Below, piece by piece: positions 63,065-64,000 of a stretch of DNA of 64,000 nt. The notes under the pieces are model-generated. The model did no database searches. It saw nothing but the letters and a program-made list of their open reading frames with translations, and had not been told where the DNA came from. Source of the stretch: Thalassovita mangrovi (GTDB lineage Bacteria; Pseudomonadota; Alphaproteobacteria; Rhodobacterales; Rhodobacteraceae); assembly GCF_009857745.1 (NCBI RefSeq), contig NZ_WWEN01000003.1, positions 722,127 through 786,126 of the forward strand, given 5' to 3'. A program made the position numbers and the translations under genes. The number at the start of each line of letters is the position of its first letter. The stretch's first letter is position 1.

Positions 63065-63664
63065 ATGAAGGACCTGATCAACAGATATGCCCGCAAGCTG
63101 CCCACATGGGCGCTCTATTGTATCGGGCTGCTGCCGATCCCATATATGTTCTGGCAGGGCTGGACCGGCGCGCTTGGCGTCGATCCGGTCAAGGCGCTGG
63201 AACATGCCTATGGCGAATGGGCGCTGAAACTGCTGATCGTTGGATTGGCGATCACGCCGCTTCGCCGGCACGCCGGGATCAACCTGCTGAAGTTTCGCCG
63301 CGCGATCGGGCTTTTGGCCTTTGCCTATGTGGTGGCGCATCTGTCGGTCTGGGCGGTGCTGGATGTGCAGACGCCCGGTCGGGTCTGGGCCGATATTGTC
63401 AAGCGCCCCTATATCACCGTCGGCATGGCCGCCTTCGTGCTGATGCTGCCGCTGGCGCTGACCTCGAACAATGCGTCCATCCGGCGGCTGGGGCAGGGCT
63501 GGCGCAGGCTTCACCGGCTGACCTATGCGGTGGCGCTTCTTGGGGCGGTTCACTTCATCCTCCTGGTGAAGGGTTTCCCGGTCGAGCCGCTCATCTACCT
63601 GGCCGTCGTGACCGGTCTGTTGCTGCTTCGGCTTCGAATCCCGCGCCGGACCCGTTTGGCCTGA
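63065..63664 (+). CDS. msrQ: Heme-binding membrane subunit MsrQ
   Basis: A 199-residue membrane protein with five or six hydrophobic helices and the family features ALKLLIVGLAITPLRR, FRRAIGLLAFAYVVAHLSVW (heme-ligand His) and GWRRLHRLTYAVALLGAVHF (second His). It receives electrons from the quinone pool or a flavin reductase and passes them to MsrP in the periplasm. It lies 12 bases after msrP and completes the operon. Confidence 0.96.
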   Translation: MKDLINRYARKLPTWALYCIGLLPIPYMFWQGWTGALGVDPVKALEHAYGEWALKLLIVGLAITPLRRHAGINLLKFRRAIGLLAFAYVVAHLSVWAVLDVQTPGRVWADIVKRPYITVGMAAFVLMLPLALTSNNASIRRLGQGWRRLHRLTYAVALLGAVHFILLVKGFPVEPLIYLAVVTGLLLLRLRIPRRTRLA

Positions 63665-64000
63665 GGTTCTTTCGCCGTCTCCCGAGTCGCCCCTGTTCCG
63701 GGTGGGAACCTGGGCCGCTCAACTCGATTCCGGGCGGAGTTTGGGGGTAACTCTGTGGGTAACCCAAGATGTAGTGAGGTCACGTGCTGCAAAGCGGCAT
63801 TTTTAAAGGGCCAAGTCAGGCTGACCGAGAAAAATTAACATCTAAGCAATTGATTTCATTCGATTTCATAAAAAGTTCGAAAAAAATGCGCTTTAACTGG
63901 AAAAAGGGGTTGCGGGTCCCCCGGGATAACCTTAGAACCCCCTTCACCGGCGGCGCTGAGGCGCTGGACGGGACGCCAAGCGGAACGACGGAGCGATGCT
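63665..64000. other. Non-coding right end, with an rRNA-like promoter
   Basis: 336 bases without a gene. After about 130 bases of msrQ downstream sequence an A/T-rich block (63825-63905) begins, ending in a promoter-like pair (63910-63938). A GC-rich transcribed-looking leader then continues to the edge. Coding frames here are short and random. The A/T block resembles an UP element, as found before rRNA operons. Confidence 0.5.
63910..63938 (+). promoter_or_regulatory. Near-consensus promoter at the right edge, possible rrn P1
   Basis: TTGCGG (63910-63915) and TAGAAC (63933-63938) are separated by exactly 17 bases, behind an A/T-rich tract. The following sequence is GC-rich with no open frame. 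An rRNA operon or another stable RNA gene starting beyond the edge is the likely product. Confidence 0.55.

Overview
The window is chromosomal DNA from an alphaproteobacterium, most likely of the Rhodobacteraceae/Roseobacter group. The evidence is high GC content, ureDABC beside urtABCDE, a single-HPt che operon with a CheS-like gene, class I PhaC next to a zinc-free L36 gene, MsrPQ, a separate saccharopine pathway pair, and many ATGA-coupled operons. Nearly everything is ordinary, densely packed core or accessory metabolism. I see no prophage, insertion sequence or CRISPR array.

Left part (1-10.7 kb): a nitrogen-scavenging block. On the minus strand are ureD-ureA-ureB-ureC and, after a small opposite-strand gene, ureE running off the left edge. 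Divergently, urtA-B-C-D-E encodes the urea ABC importer. A tRNA-Met(CAU) with a good promoter follows. Much of the later sequence also concerns nitrogen: a membrane urate hydroxylase (PuuD) with a LysR regulator (24-26 kb), and the saccharopine (lysine) pathway (32.7-35.2 kb).

Chemotaxis (11.3-20.6 kb): one plus-strand operon, mcp-(CheS-like STAS)-cheY-cheA-cheW-small ORF-cheW-cheR-cheB, ending in a 574-residue soluble protein with two degenerate receptor-like hairpins and a CheZ-like acidic tail. A long two-part terminator follows. A 20-bp perfect palindrome lies upstream of the operon. A hybrid sensor kinase lies beyond on the minus strand.

Middle (26-36 kb): an RlmL-type RNA methyltransferase, a metallophosphoesterase, mutL-rmuC, a DUF3775 gene, a small secreted protein, then a minus-strand set of WGR protein, histidine phosphatase, saccharopine dehydrogenase, SemiSWEET and saccharopine reductase.

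36-48 kb: a PAS hybrid kinase/OmpR-type regulator pair is divergent from an operon with an AMP-forming acyl-CoA synthetase, a complete branched-chain-type ABC importer (ATPase, permease, small Cys-rich membrane protein, permease, binding protein, ATPase) and a PaaK-like ligase whose canonical phosphate loop is replaced. Two perfect 10-bp direct-repeat units sit between the divergent operons and look like the regulator's site. This regulated 'uptake plus activation' unit is my best candidate for an undescribed system. Immediately downstream, the 3' end of the PaaK-like gene and the following peptidoglycan-binding-domain gene have been tandemly duplicated, leaving a frameshifted ligase fragment between two paralogues. 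One paralogue carries a caspase-like fold without catalytic residues.

Right part (50-64 kb): phaC, rpmJ with tRNA-Val(GAC), an N-formylglutamate amidohydrolase-family gene, dinB, a NUDIX gene, pyrF, clpB, a periplasmic rhodanese, a LuxR-type regulator with its own palindrome, a DUF302 protein and msrPQ. The last 100 bases contain an AT-rich block and a near-consensus promoter with no visible coding sequence, which may be the start of an rRNA operon.
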